This document shows, one piece after another, positions 48,166-62,294 of a stretch of DNA of 64,000 nt. A program made the translations under genes and the position numbers. Each line of letters opens with the position of its first letter. Within the stretch, counting starts at the first letter, position 1. The DNA lies in contig OX328111.1 of the NCBI GenBank assembly GCA_946811185.2, forward strand, positions 42,148,388 to 42,212,387, given 5' to 3'. The notes under the pieces were generated by a model. It was not told the DNA's origin. It ran no database searches and saw nothing but the letters and a program-made list of their open reading frames with translations. This DNA is from Hippopus hippopus. Lineage: Eukaryota; Mollusca; Bivalvia; Cardiida; Cardiidae.

Positions 48166-49790
48166 AGTGAAATGAGGGTGAATACATTATTTCAGACCGT
48201 ATAGATTGAGGGTTAAAGTCATGAAGAAGAAGTAGAGGCCAAAGACTTATCGGTGAAATAAAAGTGCAGGCATAGGTTCGTCATCTGAAGGTACATTCAA
48301 TTAAGCTAGGTTGAAATATAAAGGAAGCAGATAGAACAAGCTAATCGACTGGAGCTAAAATACGAGTAAGGGCATAGTTGTAAATACTGAGGGTATATCT
48401 GTCGAACTGAGAATATATATAACCTATCATAGATACAGGAATGCGGCATTGGGTTGAAATAATAGAAGGGACATTGTTTCAAGGTTTGAGGGAACATGGA
48501 ACTGAGAATGTATTTCACCGTCTGGGACAAAGTAGAAGGAACCAAAAGAACATCTTACCGACTGGCAGTGCAGGCTAACAGATTGGGAGTAAAATCTCTG
48601 AAAGGACACAGGTTTATAGCTTAATGATACACATCTCACTCACCAAGGCTACCATCTCAATTCCTATAAGAACATAAAACGGGCTGTTGCAGTAACCAAT
48701 GGACAGAGGACACATCTTCGAACTGTGGGTACATCAAGTGGCAAGGGATACAGTCTAATTGAAAACGGGTAAATTTTTAGATAGAATACAGCTTTAGGGC
48801 CTTATGGTGTATCCGAGTGACTGAGGTGCGTCTCATAGACTAAGGGTTTTCATTGCTAACTTTGGGTTCAACGCTTTGACTAATGTTATAAGACTGGAAG
48901 AAAAGTTATAGTTAGGAAACTCTCTAAACTTACACCTAACAGATTTAGGGTACATATCAGGAAAAGTGTGTAAAGGCAACTGTGCAAATGGTACCATTTG
49001 AGTGAGGCCAATGGTTCAGGGCCTGGGCTACATTCAACTGACTATAGGTACGATTTCAAAGTCGTCTAAGAGGACATGAAATAGACTGGGGAAACATTCC
49101 ACGAACTGAGGATACAATCTCAAGGACTCAATCGATATGCTTGTAACGGACTGAGGGTTGGTTTTAGGCGCTGTGGGTATGAAATCGCCGACTGTGGGTA
49201 CAGGCTTAGGAACTTGTGCAGTCACAGGAAGGTGGAAATACAGCTTTAGGACCTATTTAAAGCAATTTCAAGCGATCTAGAGCTCGCCGCTAAGCGTGTA
49301 AGACTCAATCAAACAAAAAGAAGAAATACTTCTCGAACTGAAGGTACATCTCTTCGACTAAAGGTAAATCAAACAGACTGAAGGGGCTAACGCACGGCAT
49401 TTGGTTTAATTCAAAGTAAAAACAAGTGTCTGGATCTTCATTTACGTTTGACAGACCGACGATACATCTTACAGAAAGGCACATACAAAGGACCAAAAAG
49501 TGGTTGATCATATCGAATAATTTCCAGAGGTAAGGTTTATCTCATTGACTAAGAGTACAGCCTAATTAAGTAGAGAAATAAGAAACTGGTTGATTCTGAA
49601 GGATTTGTTGACTCCTCTCATGGGCTAAGGTTTCATCTCACGAATTGGGGGTACACATTGAGACTGGGTTACATGAGACTAAAGACGATGGTAAGGACTA
49701 ATGGGCCAGTATTACGCACTAAATGTATTTCTCCCGATGTGAAAGTACAGCCTGCGGACTGAGGATAAAATCTCCATGACTGAGAATATG
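48166..49790 (+). repeat. Degenerate 20-21 bp minisatellite across the unit 6/7 boundary
   Basis: Shares with unit 7 the variants aaatacgagtaagg, tatctgtcgaactg, acaggaatgcggc and aggtgcgtctc. No gene is seen. Confidence 0.7.
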
Positions 49791-50485
49791 TTTAATGGAA
49801 ATGATGACAGTTATTGCGACAGGGTTTCTTCTTATCTCAGCGCTGATAATCCTTCAAACGACGTCAGAAAAAGAAAGCAGTAAGTGCCAATGGGAACAAT
49901 ATTGTGCGAAATACTGGTAAAAGAAAGTACCGATCTCCTTCCAAATAGCCTATAACTTTTTTTATTGAATCCAAAACTGTCCAGAAAATATCGAACCCCT
50001 TAAAATTAACTTCTGCACATTTCTAAACATATGACCATTAAAATCTACAGTGTTCACACATTTTGCTTTTCCATCATTGTTCTTTACAAAAAGTTACAAT
50101 CTCTTCTCGCACATAACAACTCTTCAGAAATAAATAAAAACGGACTGAAAATATATCTCCCGATGTGAAAGTAAAACCTGCGGACTGAGGATACAATCTC
50201 TTAGACTGAGAATATGCTCTATGGAATTGATGACAGTTATTGTGACAGGGTTTATTCTTATCTCAGCGCTCATAATTCTTTCGAAGAGGTTGTGTGAGGA
50301 AAACAGCCAGTGCCAATGGGAACAATACTGTGCGAAGTACCGGTAAAAAGTTATCCCCCTTCCAAAAGCTTATATTTTTTCCCTTAAACTCACAACTGTA
50401 CATCATTTTTCTTCACAAAATGTAACAATTTCTTCTCGAGCATAACAACCTTTCAGGAAAAAAGTAAACATGTCAAAATCAAATA

Positions 50486-50522
<37 letters not shown>
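49726..50522 (+). repeat. Duplicated headless SINE-body module with (CT)n, unit 7
   Basis: Same as unit 6, CT tract about 34 bp. One private substitution, cgaaatactgg. Confidence 0.8.
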
Positions 50523-50524
<2 letters not shown>

Positions 50525-50792
50525 ATCGTCTTGCCAAGTTGCTTGGTCGGTAAAGTACATGGCTTAAAACCTATACAGTGGCAGGTTCGGTCCCCAAGCT
50601 GTACCAATTTCTGTCCGAGGTTCGATTATTTTCATTGATGCAGGATTTATTCTATACTTAATGCCGATCATTCTATCGACTAAAGTTATTTTGAAAAGCA
50701 GCCAGTGGTTTGGAGAGACTGTTACAAGAGCACTGGCCGCGCCATTTACCTGACATCAAGTTGAAACAACGCTAAAAAAAACACGCTAACAA
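50523..50792 (+). mobile_element. tRNA-derived SINE-like element, unit 7
   Basis: Same as unit 6, with no difference that I noticed. Confidence 0.7.
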
Positions 50793-51320
50793 AGAAATCT
50801 GGCTCCGCTACAACATCCAGCATTACCAACTTAATCACCATCATCATCCAAACCATTATTAAATAGCTCCACAACTGCTGTAAACTTAAACAGTTTTGCT
50901 CAATACTATTTTAGTTCACTTTTCAACACTGTTATAAGAAATCAGGAAAACATCTTTGTTCTACATTCAAATCAGTTCTATTTCTTTACTCGATTTCCAG
51001 ATTGTCTACAGTTTTTTTGTCTTTTTTTTATCTTTAAGTTTTGATTCTTTCCAAAAAATCAGTAAACAACAATAAAATATACACTTATCATTTCCAGTGC
51101 TTCCATAATATGGGGACAGGCTTGGGGATATGATACCAGTATTTTCTCCCATTATAGCAAGATCTTTCTCTCCAAGGTCTTGCAAACATGACTCATAAAC
51201 ATATTTTTCGTTTACTTTATAAATGTCCCCTCTAAGAATCGATCAACTTCAAAAGTAGACTTCAGCACTTCTTTACAAAATCAAATTGTGTCGAGGATTC
51301 CTGAACATGACATATCCTTG
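50793..51320. other. Spacer 1 with a 23 bp deletion, unit 7
   Basis: Same deletion as unit 6. A private ttgtctacag interrupts the minus-strand frame seen in neighbours with a stop, further evidence that the frame is not a gene. Confidence 0.75.
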
Positions 51321-54023
51321 CCTCCTTCCAAATAGGTCTTTTTTTTTTCCCTTCAATTCACAACACAATTGTACATCATTGTTCTTTACAAAATGTTACA
51401 ATTTCTTCTCGCACATAACAACCTTCCAGGAATAAAGTAAAGATTTCAAATTCGAATACTCCCTCTCTCTCTCTCTCTCTCTGCCTGCCAATATCACTAA
51501 AATGAGGGGCAAAGTAATGTTCCAGACGTAAAACCCAAGGTTCTATAGTTCGATTTCCCGGCAAATCAAATTTTCTTTTTCAGGATTGTATAAGTTCATA
51601 GCGACACGATTCATTCTTCTCTGATCGTTGATTAATGTTTCAAATAATCTACGTTTGAAAGCAAACAATGGTTTGCGAAAGGTTAAAAGCAAACTACCGG
51701 TAAAAGAAACTCCAATAACGCATAAATAGGTGCGTGCGATATAACTCAAATCATGTTGAAATCGTCTGATCGGGCTCATAACTTTCATTTTTCGTTAACG
51801 TGGCTCCTTTTAAGATCTGATCAATTACAAAAGAAAACTTCATCAGCATAATTCTCAGCTTAGTTCCTCAGTTGATGACGTAAAAGGCCTGAAACTTGGG
51901 GTTCACAGGTTCGATTCCCCAGTTTTTTGCAATTTTTATCCGAGGTTTGATGACAGTCATTGCGACAAGATTCATTAATTTCTCGTCGCTCGCAGTTTTT
52001 TTCCTTCCTTCAAATCACAACAAAACTAGACATCATTTTTCTTTACAAAATGTTACAATTTCTTCTCGCACATAAAAACCCGAACAGGCAGTGGCAAAGT
52101 AATGTTCCAGACTTTAAACCCAAGATTCACCGGCTAATCTAATTTCCTTTTTCAGGATTAAGTTCAAAGCGACAGGATGCATTCTTCTCTCAGCATTGAA
52201 CAATGTTTCAAATGATCTACGTTTGAAAGCAAAAAGTGCTTTGGGAAAAGTTAAAAGCAAAATACCGGTAAAAGTATCTCCAATAACGCATAAGTAGGTG
52301 TGTGCGTTATAACTCAAATTATGTTGAAGTCCTCAGATCGGGCTCATAACTTTCATTTTCGTTAACATGGCTCCGTGTTAGATCTGATCAATTGCAAAAG
52401 AAAACTTCATCAGCATAATTCTCAGCTTAAGTCCTCACTTGACGACGTACGAGGCCTTAAACTAGGAGTTTTCAGGTTCGATTCCCCAGCTGTGGCAATT
52501 TATATCCAAGGTTTGAAGACAGTCAATTCGACAAGATTCATTACTTTCTCATCGCTCACATTTTTCCCCCTTAAATTCACAACATAACTGTACATCATTT
52601 TTCTTTACAAAATGTTACAATTTCTTCTCGCACATAACAACCCTCCAGAAATAAAGTAAACATTTCAAAATCAAATACTCTCTGTCTCTCTCTCTTTCTC
52701 TCTCTCTGTCTCTGTCTCTCTCAACATCACCAAAGGCAGCGGCAAAGTAATGTTCCAGACTTTAAACCCAAGGAACTATAGTCGATTCGCCGGCTAATCT
52801 AATTTCCTTTTTCAGGATTAAGTTCAAAGCGACAGGATTCATTCTTCTCTCATCATTAAACAATGTTTCAAATGATCTACGTTTGAAAGCAAACAGTGGT
52901 TTGGGAAAGGTTCAAAGCAAAATACCGGTAAAAGTATCTCCAATAACGCATAAGTAGGTGTGTGCGTTATAACTCAAATCATGTTGAAGCCGTCAGATCG
53001 GGCTCATAACTTTCATTTTCGTTAACATGCCTCCGTATTAGATCTGATCAATTGCAAAAGAAAACTTCATCAGCATAATTCTCAGCTTAAGTGCTCAGTT
53101 GACGACGTACGAGGCCTTAAACTAGGAGTTTTCAGGTTCGATTCCCCAGCTGTGGCAATTTATATCCAAGGTTTGAAGACAGTCAATTCGACAAGATTCA
53201 TTAATTTCTCATCGCTCACATTTTTCCCCCTTAAATTCACAACATAACTGTACATCATTTTTCTTTACAAAATGTTACAATTTCTTCTCGCACATAACAA
53301 CCCTCCAGAAATAAAGTAAACATTTCAAAATCAAATACTCTCTGTCTCTCTCTCTGTCTCTCTCTCTTTCTCTCTCTCTCAAAATCACCAAAGGCAGCGG
53401 CAAAGTAATGTTCCAGACTTTAAACCCAAGGTACTAGAGTCGATTCGCCGGCTAATCTAATTTCCTTTTTCAGGATTAAGTTCAAAGCGACAGGATTCAT
53501 TCTTCTCTCATCATTAAACAATGTTTCAAATGATCTACGTTTGAAAGCAAACAGTGGTTTGGGAAAGGTTAAAAGCAAAATACCGGTAAAAGTATCTCCA
53601 ATAACGCATAAGTAGGTGTGTGCGTTATAACATTAAATTATGTTGAAGTCGTCAGATCGGGCTCATAACTTTCATTTTCGTTAACATGCCTCCGTGTTAG
53701 ATCTGATCAATTGCAAAAGAAAACTTCATCAGCATAATTCTCAGCTTGGTTGCTCAGTTGATGATGTACGAGGCCTGAAACTAGGAGCTTTTAGGTTCGA
53801 TTCTCCAGCTCTTGCAATTTTTATGCGAGGTTTGATGAGTCATTGCGACAATTTTCATTAATTTCTCATCGCTCACATATTTTTTCCGACAACAGTTATG
53901 TAGGAAAGCAGCCATTGGTTCGGAAGAATGTGCAAGGTACTGGTAAATGAAATACTAACACAGCATGGATAGGTGCACATGACGCCCTGATATACATGTA
54001 ACTGATATGACTGAAATAATACA
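51321..54023 (+). repeat. Sub-repeat block of four monomers, unit 7
   Basis: Anchors cgttaac lie at 51793, 52360, 53020 and 53679 (spacings 567, 660, 659). Same types as unit 6. Shares ttactttctc and gaagccgtcag with unit 8 but not unit 6. Confidence 0.85.
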
Positions 54024-54312
54024 TTTTCAACTCTCTGTGTATCTGCTATAAACTTAAATTCCTTCGAACATCGTCAATCCATTTGAACTAAGGCAAGAGA
54101 CAACTAGATTCTCCCTTATAATTTCATTTAGGGCGATAAATTAAACGTGGCCCAAATGATCAGATTTGTCTTTTGAAGTAGTGGGGCAAACGCGGCATGA
54201 AACCAGCATTGTTTCCTGATTCAAACAATGTTTTCAAAAGTCTTCCTCTCTAAGGTCGTGCTGAAAGAATCTTTATGACGTTTATTAAACCTTCACTAAA
54301 TAAAACAATGCC

Positions 54313-54844
54313 GAGATCGGTAGCTCAGTCGGTAATCTATGGCATTTGAGACCAGGGTATTGCTGGTTCCAATTCCTAGCTAGGCAAATTTCTTTCCAAG
54401 TAATGATTATATTCAGTGCGACAGGATCTCTCTCTCTCCCTCTCTCTCTCTCTATCTCTCTCTCTCTGCTGAATAATGTTTTAATGTTTATGACGTGGAG
54501 TATGTGAGAAAGCAGCCAGTGGATATAATATTGAGTGGAGCACTGGATAAAGAAACCGTAAAGGACTTGAGAACAGGGCGTCATTGGTTGGTTTCCCGGC
54601 TCGGTCAATTTTTTCCGAGGATTGCTTATAGTCATTGCGATAGGATTCATTCCTCTCTCAACGTTGACCATTGTTTCAACGACTGTTATGTGGGAAAGCA
54701 GCCAGTGGCTTGGAAAGAATATTGTGCGTAATACTGGTAAAAGAAATTACAGGAAAGAATAGATAGGTGCACTGGCCGCCGCAATATAAACTGAAATAAT
54801 GTTGCAAACGGCGTTTATCACTCTTCAATCAATCAAGGAATCAA
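54313..54844 (+). mobile_element. Dimeric tRNA-derived SINE with CT expansion, unit 7
   Basis: Same as unit 6, with intact A box and tail. Confidence 0.8.
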
Positions 54845-55338
54845 GAATCTTACGTCAATGTTTATGAATTATTATCAATAAACAAGTTGCTTTTGATCAT
54901 AAAATAGGAACCTTGGCTTTTTCGGCATTCTTACGGTAAATAGCTGAGGCTGATACGATATTCAAAGTGGTCGTATGTAGAAATGTACAGGGTGATTACA
55001 TAATTTTGTAAGATCTTGCCAGGATGTCTCAATTGTGCCAGTTACACCATTAACATTTCAGTCTAAAAGATCCAGTGCAGAATTCTACATAGTTCTTCAT
55101 CTACATGTATTTCAAAGCAGATTACATTCAAAATTACGGACTGAGGCAGCATCATATCAACTGAGAAACGATCAACCATACACACTGAGGAAGATATGAA
55201 GGAAAGGAAGCTAAATTTATTGTAGGAAGTACATTTTTTGGAGGAAAAGGATAAACATCATAGTCCAAGAGTACAGTCCTATAAACGTGAGAAACACAAC
55301 AAGGAGACCACAGCTGCAATATAAAGTCAGCCAAAAGA
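54845..55338. other. Spacer 3 with the 182 bp segment, unit 7
   Basis: Colinear with unit 1 spacer 3. No gene is seen. Confidence 0.7.
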
Positions 55339-55996
55339 GATGAATGGATGGATGGATGGGTGGATGGATGGAGATGGGGAGATAGATATAGATTAATAGA
55401 TAGATAAATAGATTAAAAAAAAAAAAAATTGAGGCACAGAAGGCGAAAGAGATGGATAGATGGACAGAGACAGAGAGAGAAGTTTGCAGGTAGGACAAAG
55501 AAATAAAGGGAGACAGACAGACAGAGAGAACGTGACAGAATAATGAACGATAGACAATGAGACAGAAGATGGTGGAATAGCGAAAGAGACAGAGAGAAAC
55601 AGAGATAGAGAGACTGTGTGAAAGGAGGCAGTGAGATATAGATAGAAAAAGGAGAGAGAGATATGAAGAGGAGGGAGAGAAATGGGAAGGGATAGAGAGA
55701 GAAATAGAGAGCGAGAAAGAGAGAGACAGAGAGAGAGAGAGAGACAATGAGAGATAGAGAGCGACAGAGAGAGACTGAAAGCGGAAATCAGTGTAGAGGG
55801 AAAGATAAGAATGAGGAGCAGAGAGTAAGACAAAAAGTTCTGAAAAGAGAAGATAGAGAGTGACAGATAAAGAGAGAGAGAGAGAGAATGAAAGAAAGAG
55901 ACAGACAGGCGGTGATTGGAAAGAGAGAGATGAAGATAGACAGAAATAGCAAAAGAAGAGAGAAAGAGAGAAAAAGAAAGTGGTAGACAGACAGAG

Positions 55997-56047
<51 letters not shown>

Positions 56048-56149
56048 GAGAGGTGAAGAGAGACAGAAATAGCGAAACGAGAGAGAGATTGAGAGACAGA
56101 GAGAGAGAGAGACACCGAAATGAAAAAAAGAGAGAGAGAGAGCGAGATG
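55339..56149 (+). repeat. Polypurine compound microsatellite block, unit 7
   Basis: As unit 6 with a shorter A run (about 12) and gatggggagatag, shared with unit 8. Confidence 0.9.
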
Positions 56150-57774
56150 AGTGAAATGAGGGTGAATACATTATTTCAGACCGTATAGATTGAGGGTTAA
56201 AGTCATGAAGAAGAAGTAGAGGCCAAAGACTTATCGGTGAAATAAAAGTGCAGGCATAGGTTCGTCATCTGAAGGTACATTCAATTAAGCTAGGTTGAAA
56301 TATAAAGGAAGCAGATAGAACAAGCTAATCGACTGGAGCTAAAATACGAGTAAGGGCATAGTTGTAAATACTGAGGGTATATCTGTCGAACTGAGAATAT
56401 ATATAACCTATCATAGATACAGGAATGCGGCATTGGGTTGAAATAATAGAAGGGACATTGTTTCAAGGTTTGAGGGAACATGGAACTGAGAATGTATTTC
56501 ACCGTCTGGGACAAAGTAGAAGGAACCAAAAGAACATCTTACCGACTGGCAGTGCAGGCTAACAGATTGGGAGTAAAATCTCTGAAAGGACACAGGTTTA
56601 TAGCTTAATGATACACATCTCACTCACCAAGGCTACCATCTCAATTCCTATAAGAACATAAAACGGGCTGTTGCAGTAACCAATGGACAGAGGACACATC
56701 TTCGAACTGTGGGTACATCAAGTGGCAAGGGATACAGTCTAATTGAAAACGGGTAAATTTTTAGATAGAATACAGCTTTAGGGCCTTATGGTGTATCCGA
56801 GTGACTGAGGTGCGTCTCATAGACTAAGGGTTTTCATTGCTAACTTTGGGTTCAACGCTTTGACTAATGTTAGAAGACTGGAAGAAAAGTTATAGTTAGG
56901 AAACTCTCTAAACTTACACCTAACAGATTTAGGGTACATATCAGGAAAAGTGTGTAAAGGCAACTGTGCAAATGGTACCATTTGAGTGAGGCCAATGGTT
57001 CAGGGCCTGGGCTACATTTAACTGACTATAGGTACGATTTCAAAGTCGTCTAAGAGGACATGAAATAGACTGGGGAAACATTCCACGAACTGAGGATACA
57101 ATCTCAAGGACTCAATCGATATGCTTGTAACGGACTGAGGGTTGGTTTTAGGCGCTGTGGGTATGAAATCGCCGACTGTGGGTACAGGCTTAGGAACTTG
57201 TGCAGTCACAGAAAGGTGGAAATACAGCTTTAGGACCTATTTAAAGCAATTTCAAGCGATCTAGAGCTCGCCGCTAAGCGTGTAAGACTCAATCAAACAA
57301 AAAGAAGAAATACTTCTCGAACTGAAGGTACATCTCTTCGACTAAAGGTAAATCAAACAGACTGAAGGGGCTAACGCACGGCATTTGGTTTAATTCAAAG
57401 TAAAAACAAGTGTCTGGATCTTCATTTACGTTTGACAGACCGACGATACATCTTACAGAAAGGCACATACAAAGGACCAAAAAGTGGTTGATCATATCGA
57501 ATAATTTCCAGAGGTAAGGTTTATCTCATTGACTAAGAGTACAGCCTAATTAAGTAGAGAAATAAGAAACTGGTTGATTCTGAAGGATTTGTTGACTCCT
57601 CTCATGGGCTAAGGTTTCATCTCACGAATTGGGGGTACACATTGAGACTGGGTTACATGAGACTAAAGACGATGGTAAGGACTAATGGGCCAGTATTACG
57701 CACTAAATGTATTTCTCCCGATGTGAAAGTACAGCCTGCGGACTGAGGATAAAATCTCCATGACTGAGAATATG
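56150..57774 (+). repeat. Degenerate 20-21 bp minisatellite across the unit 7/8 boundary
   Basis: As in unit 6, with private gttagaagactgg, acatttaactg and cacagaaagg. Confidence 0.7.
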
Positions 57775-58469
57775 TTTAATGGAAATGATGACAGTTATTG
57801 CGACAGGGTTTCTTCTTATCTCAGCGCTGATAATCCTTCAAACGACGTCAGAAAAAGAAAGCAGTAAGTGCCAATGGGAACAATATTGTGCGAAGTACTG
57901 GTAAAAGAAAGTACCGATCTCCTTCCAAATAGCCTATAACTTTTTTTATTGAATCCAAAACTGTCCAGAAAATATCGAACCCCTTAAAATTAACTTCTGC
58001 ACATTTCTAAACATATGACCATTAAAATCTACAGTGTTCACACATTTTGCTTTTCCATCATTGTTCTTTACAAAAAGTTACAATCTCTTCTCGCACATAA
58101 CAACTCTTCAGAAATAAATAAAAACGGACTGAAAATATATCTCCCGATGTGAAAGTAAAACCTGCGGACTGAGGATACAATCTCTTAGACTGAGAATATG
58201 CTCTATGGAATTGATGACAGTTATTGTGACAGGGTTTATTCTTATCTCAGCGCTCATAATTCTTTCGAAGAGGTTGTGTGAGGAAAACAGCCAGTGCCAA
58301 TGGGAACAATACTGTGCGAAGTACCGGTAAAAAGTTATCCCCCTTCCAAAAGCTTATATTTTTTCCCTTAAACTCACAACTGTACATCATTTTTCTTCAC
58401 AAAATGTAACAATTTCTTCTCGAGCATAACAACCTTTCAGGAAAAAAGTAAACATGTCAAAATCAAATA

Positions 58470-58504
<35 letters not shown>
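57710..58504 (+). repeat. Duplicated headless SINE-body module with (CT)n, unit 8
   Basis: Same as units 6 and 7, CT tract about 33 bp. Confidence 0.8.
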
Positions 58505-58506
<2 letters not shown>

Positions 58507-58774
58507 ATCGTCTTGCCAAGTTGCTTGGTCGGTAAAGTACATGGCTTAAAACCTATACAGTGGCAGGTTCGGTCCCCAAGCTGTACCAATTTCTGTCCGA
58601 GGTTCGATTATTTTCATTGATGCAGGATTTATTCTATACTTAATGCCGATCATTCTATCGACTAAAGTTATTTTGAAAAGCAGCCAGTGGTTTGGAGAGA
58701 CTGTTACAAGAGCACTGGCCGCGCCATTTACCTGACATCAAGTTGAAACAACGCTAAAAAAAACACGCTAACAA
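58505..58774 (+). mobile_element. tRNA-derived SINE-like element, unit 8
   Basis: Same as units 6 and 7. Confidence 0.7.
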
Positions 58775-59302
58775 AGAAATCTGGCTCCGCTACAACATCC
58801 AGCATTACCAACTTAATCACCATCATCATCCAAACCATTATTAAATAGCTCCACAACTGCTGTAAACTTAAACAGTTTTGCTCAATACTATTTTAGTTCA
58901 CTTTTCAACACTGTTATAAGAAATCAGGAAAACATCTTTGTTCTACATTCAAATCAGTTCTATTTCTTTACTCGATTTCCAGATTGTCCACAGTTTTTTT
59001 GTCTTTTTTTTATCTTTAAGTTTTGATTCTTTCCAAAAAATCAGTAAACAACAATAAAATATACACTTATCATTTCCAGTGCTTCCATAATATGGGGACA
59101 GGCTTGGGGATATGATACCAGTATTTTCTCCCATTATAGCAAGATCTTTCTCTCCAAGGTCTTGCAAACATGACTCATAAACATATTTTTCGTTTACTTT
59201 ATAAATGTCCCCTCTAAGAATCGATCAACTTCAAAAGTAGACTTCAGCACTTCTTTACAAAATCAAATTGTGTCGAGGATTCCTGAACATGACATATCCT
59301 TG
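58775..59302. other. Spacer 1 with a 23 bp deletion, unit 8
   Basis: Same deletion as units 6 and 7. No gene is seen. Confidence 0.75.
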
Positions 59303-61326
59303 CCTCCTTCCAAATAGGTCTTTTTTTTTTCCCTTCAATTCACAACACAATTGTACATCATTGTTCTTTACAAAATGTTACAATTTCTTCTCGCACATAA
59401 CAACCTTCCAGGAATAAAGTAAAGATTTCAAATTCGAATACTCCCTCTCTCTCTCTCTCTCTCTGCCTGCCAATATCACTAAAATGAGGGGCAAAGTAAT
59501 GTTCCAGACGTAAAACCCAAGGTTCTATAGTTCGATTTCCCGGCAAATCAAATTTTCTTTTTCAGGATTGTATAAGTTCATAGCGACACGATTCATTCTT
59601 CTCTGATCGTTGATTAATGTTTCAAATAATCTACGTTTGAAAGCAAACAATGGTTTGCGAAAGGTTAAAAGCAAACTACCGGTAAAAGAAACTCCAATAA
59701 CGCATAAATAGGTGCGTGCGATATAACTCAAATCATGTTGAAATCGTCTGATCGGGCTCATAACTTTCATTTTTCGTTAACGTGGCTCCTTTTAAGATCT
59801 GATCAATTACAAAAGAAAACTTCATCAGCATAATTCTCAGCTTAGTTCCTCAGTTGATGACGTAAAAGGCCTGAAACTTGGGGTTCACAGGTTCGATTCC
59901 CCAGTTTTTTGCAATTTTTATCCGAGGTTTGATGACAGTCATTGCGACAAGATTCATTAATTTCTCGTCGCTCGCAGTTTTTTTCCTTCCTTCAAATCAC
60001 AACAAAACTAGACATCATTTTTCTTTACAAAATGTTACAATTTCTTCTCGCACATAAAAACCCGAACAGGCAGTGGCAAAGTAATGTTCCAGACTTTAAA
60101 CCCAAGATTCACCGGCTAATCTAATTTCCTTTTTCAGGATTAAGTTCAAAGCGACAGGATGCATTCTTCTCTCAGCATTGAACAATGTTTCAAATGATCT
60201 ACGTTTGAAAGCAAAAAGTGCTTTGGGAAAAGTTAAAAGCAAAATACCGGTAAAAGTATCTCCAATAACGCATAAGTAGGTGTGTGCGTTATAACTCAAA
60301 TTATGTTGAAGTCCTCAGATCGGGCTCATAACTTTCATTTTCGTTAACATGGCTCCGTGTTAGATCTGATCAATTGCAAAAGAAAACTTCATCAGCATAA
60401 TTCTCAGCTTAAGTCCTCACTTGACGACGTACGAGGCCTTAAACTAGGAGTTTTCAGGTTCGATTCCCCAGCTGTGGCAATTTATATCCAAGGTTTGAAG
60501 ACAGTCAATTCGACAAGATTCATTACTTTCTCATCGCTCACATTTTTCCCCCTTAAATTCACAACATAACTGTACATCATTTTTCTTTACAAAATGTTAC
60601 AATTTCTTCTCGCACATAACAACCCTCCAGAAATAAAGTAAACATTTCAAAATCAAATACTCTCTGTCTCTCTCTCTTTCTCTCTCTCTGTCTCTGTCTC
60701 TCTCAACATCACCAAAGGCAGCGGCAAAGTAATGTTCCAGACTTTAAACCCAAGGAACTATAGTCGATTCGCCGGCTAATCTAATTTCCTTTTTCAGGAT
60801 TAAGTTCAAAGCGACAGGATTCATTCTTCTCTCATCATTAAACAATGTTTCAAATGATCTACGTTTGAAAGCAAACAGTGGTTTGGGAAAGGTTCAAAGC
60901 AAAATACCGGTAAAAGTATCTCCAATAACGCATAAGTAGGTGTGTGCGTTATAACTCAAATCATGTTGAAGCCGTCAGATCGGGCTCATAACTTTCATTT
61001 TCGTTAACATGCCTCCGTATTAGATCTGATCAATTGCAAAAGAAAACTTCATCAGCATAATTCTCAGCTTAAGTGCTCAGTTGACGACGTACGAGGCCTT
61101 AAACTAGGAGTTTTCAGGTTCGATTCCCCAGCTGTGGCAATTTATATCCAAGGTTTGAAGACAGTCAATTCGACAAGATTCATTAATTTCTCATCGCTCA
61201 CATTTTTCCCCCTTAAATTCACAACATAACTGTACATCATTTTTCTTTACAAAATGTTACAATTTCTTCTCGCACATAACAACCCTCCAGAAATAAAGTA
61301 AACATTTCAAAATCAAATACTCTCTG

Positions 61327-61358
<32 letters not shown>

Positions 61359-62005
61359 TCTCAAAATCACCAAAGGCAGCGGCAAAGTAATGTTCCAGAC
61401 TTTAAACCCAAGGTACTAGAGTCGATTCGCCGGCTAATCTAATTTCCTTTTTCAGGATTAAGTTCAAAGCGACAGGATTCATTCTTCTCTCATCATTAAA
61501 CAATGTTTCAAATGATCTACGTTTGAAAGCAAACAGTGGTTTGGGAAAGGTTAAAAGCAAAATACCGGTAAAAGTATCTCCAATAACGCATAAGTAGGTG
61601 TGTGCGTTATAACATTAAATTATGTTGAAGTCGTCAGATCGGGCTCATAACTTTCATTTTCGTTAACATGCCTCCGTGTTAGATCTGATCAATTGCAAAA
61701 GAAAACTTCATCAGCATAATTCTCAGCTTGGTTGCTCAGTTGATGATGTACGAGGCCTGAAACTAGGAGCTTTTAGGTTCGATTCTCCAGCTCTTGCAAT
61801 TTTTATGCGAGGTTTGATGAGTCATTGCGACAATTTTCATTAATTTCTCATCGCTCACATATTTTTTCCGACAACAGTTATGTAGGAAAGCAGCCATTGG
61901 TTCGGAAGAATGTGCAAGGTACTGGTAAATGAAATACTAACACAGCATGGATAGGTGCACATGACGCCCTGATATACATGTAACTGATATGACTGAAATA
62001 ATACA
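59303..62005 (+). repeat. Sub-repeat block of four monomers, unit 8
   Basis: Anchors cgttaac lie at 59775, 60342, 61002 and 61661 (spacings 567, 660, 659), exactly as unit 7. The CT tract of the third monomer has ttt interruptions where unit 7 has a gtc (near 61320-61362). Confidence 0.85.
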
Positions 62006-62294
62006 TTTTCAACTCTCTGTGTATCTGCTATAAACTTAAATTCCTTCGAACATCGTCAATCCATTTGAACTAAGGCAAGAGACAACTAGATTCTCCCTTA
62101 TAATTTCATTTAGGGCGATAAATTAAACGTGGCCCAAATGATCAGATTTGTCTTTTGAAGTAGTGGGGCAAACGCGGCATGAAACCAGCATTGTTTCCTG
62201 ATTCAAACAATGTTTTCAAAAGTCTTCCTCTCTAAGGTCGTGCTGAAAGAATCTTTATGACGTTTATTAAACCTTCACTAAATAAAACAATGCC

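Larger units (their letters stand above)
41396..49380 (+). repeat. Macrosatellite unit 6
   Basis: A 7985 bp unit, the first of three nearly identical units. It has four sub-repeats, the 182 bp segment, and a 23 bp deletion in spacer 1 (near 43282) shared with units 7 and 8. Confidence 0.95.
49381..57364 (+). repeat. Macrosatellite unit 7
   Basis: A 7984 bp unit, almost base-for-base the same as unit 8. Differences I can see include cgaaatactgg (49908) against cgaagtactgg, ttgtctacag (51004) against ttgtccacag, and a changed CT tract interruption in the third monomer. Confidence 0.95.
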
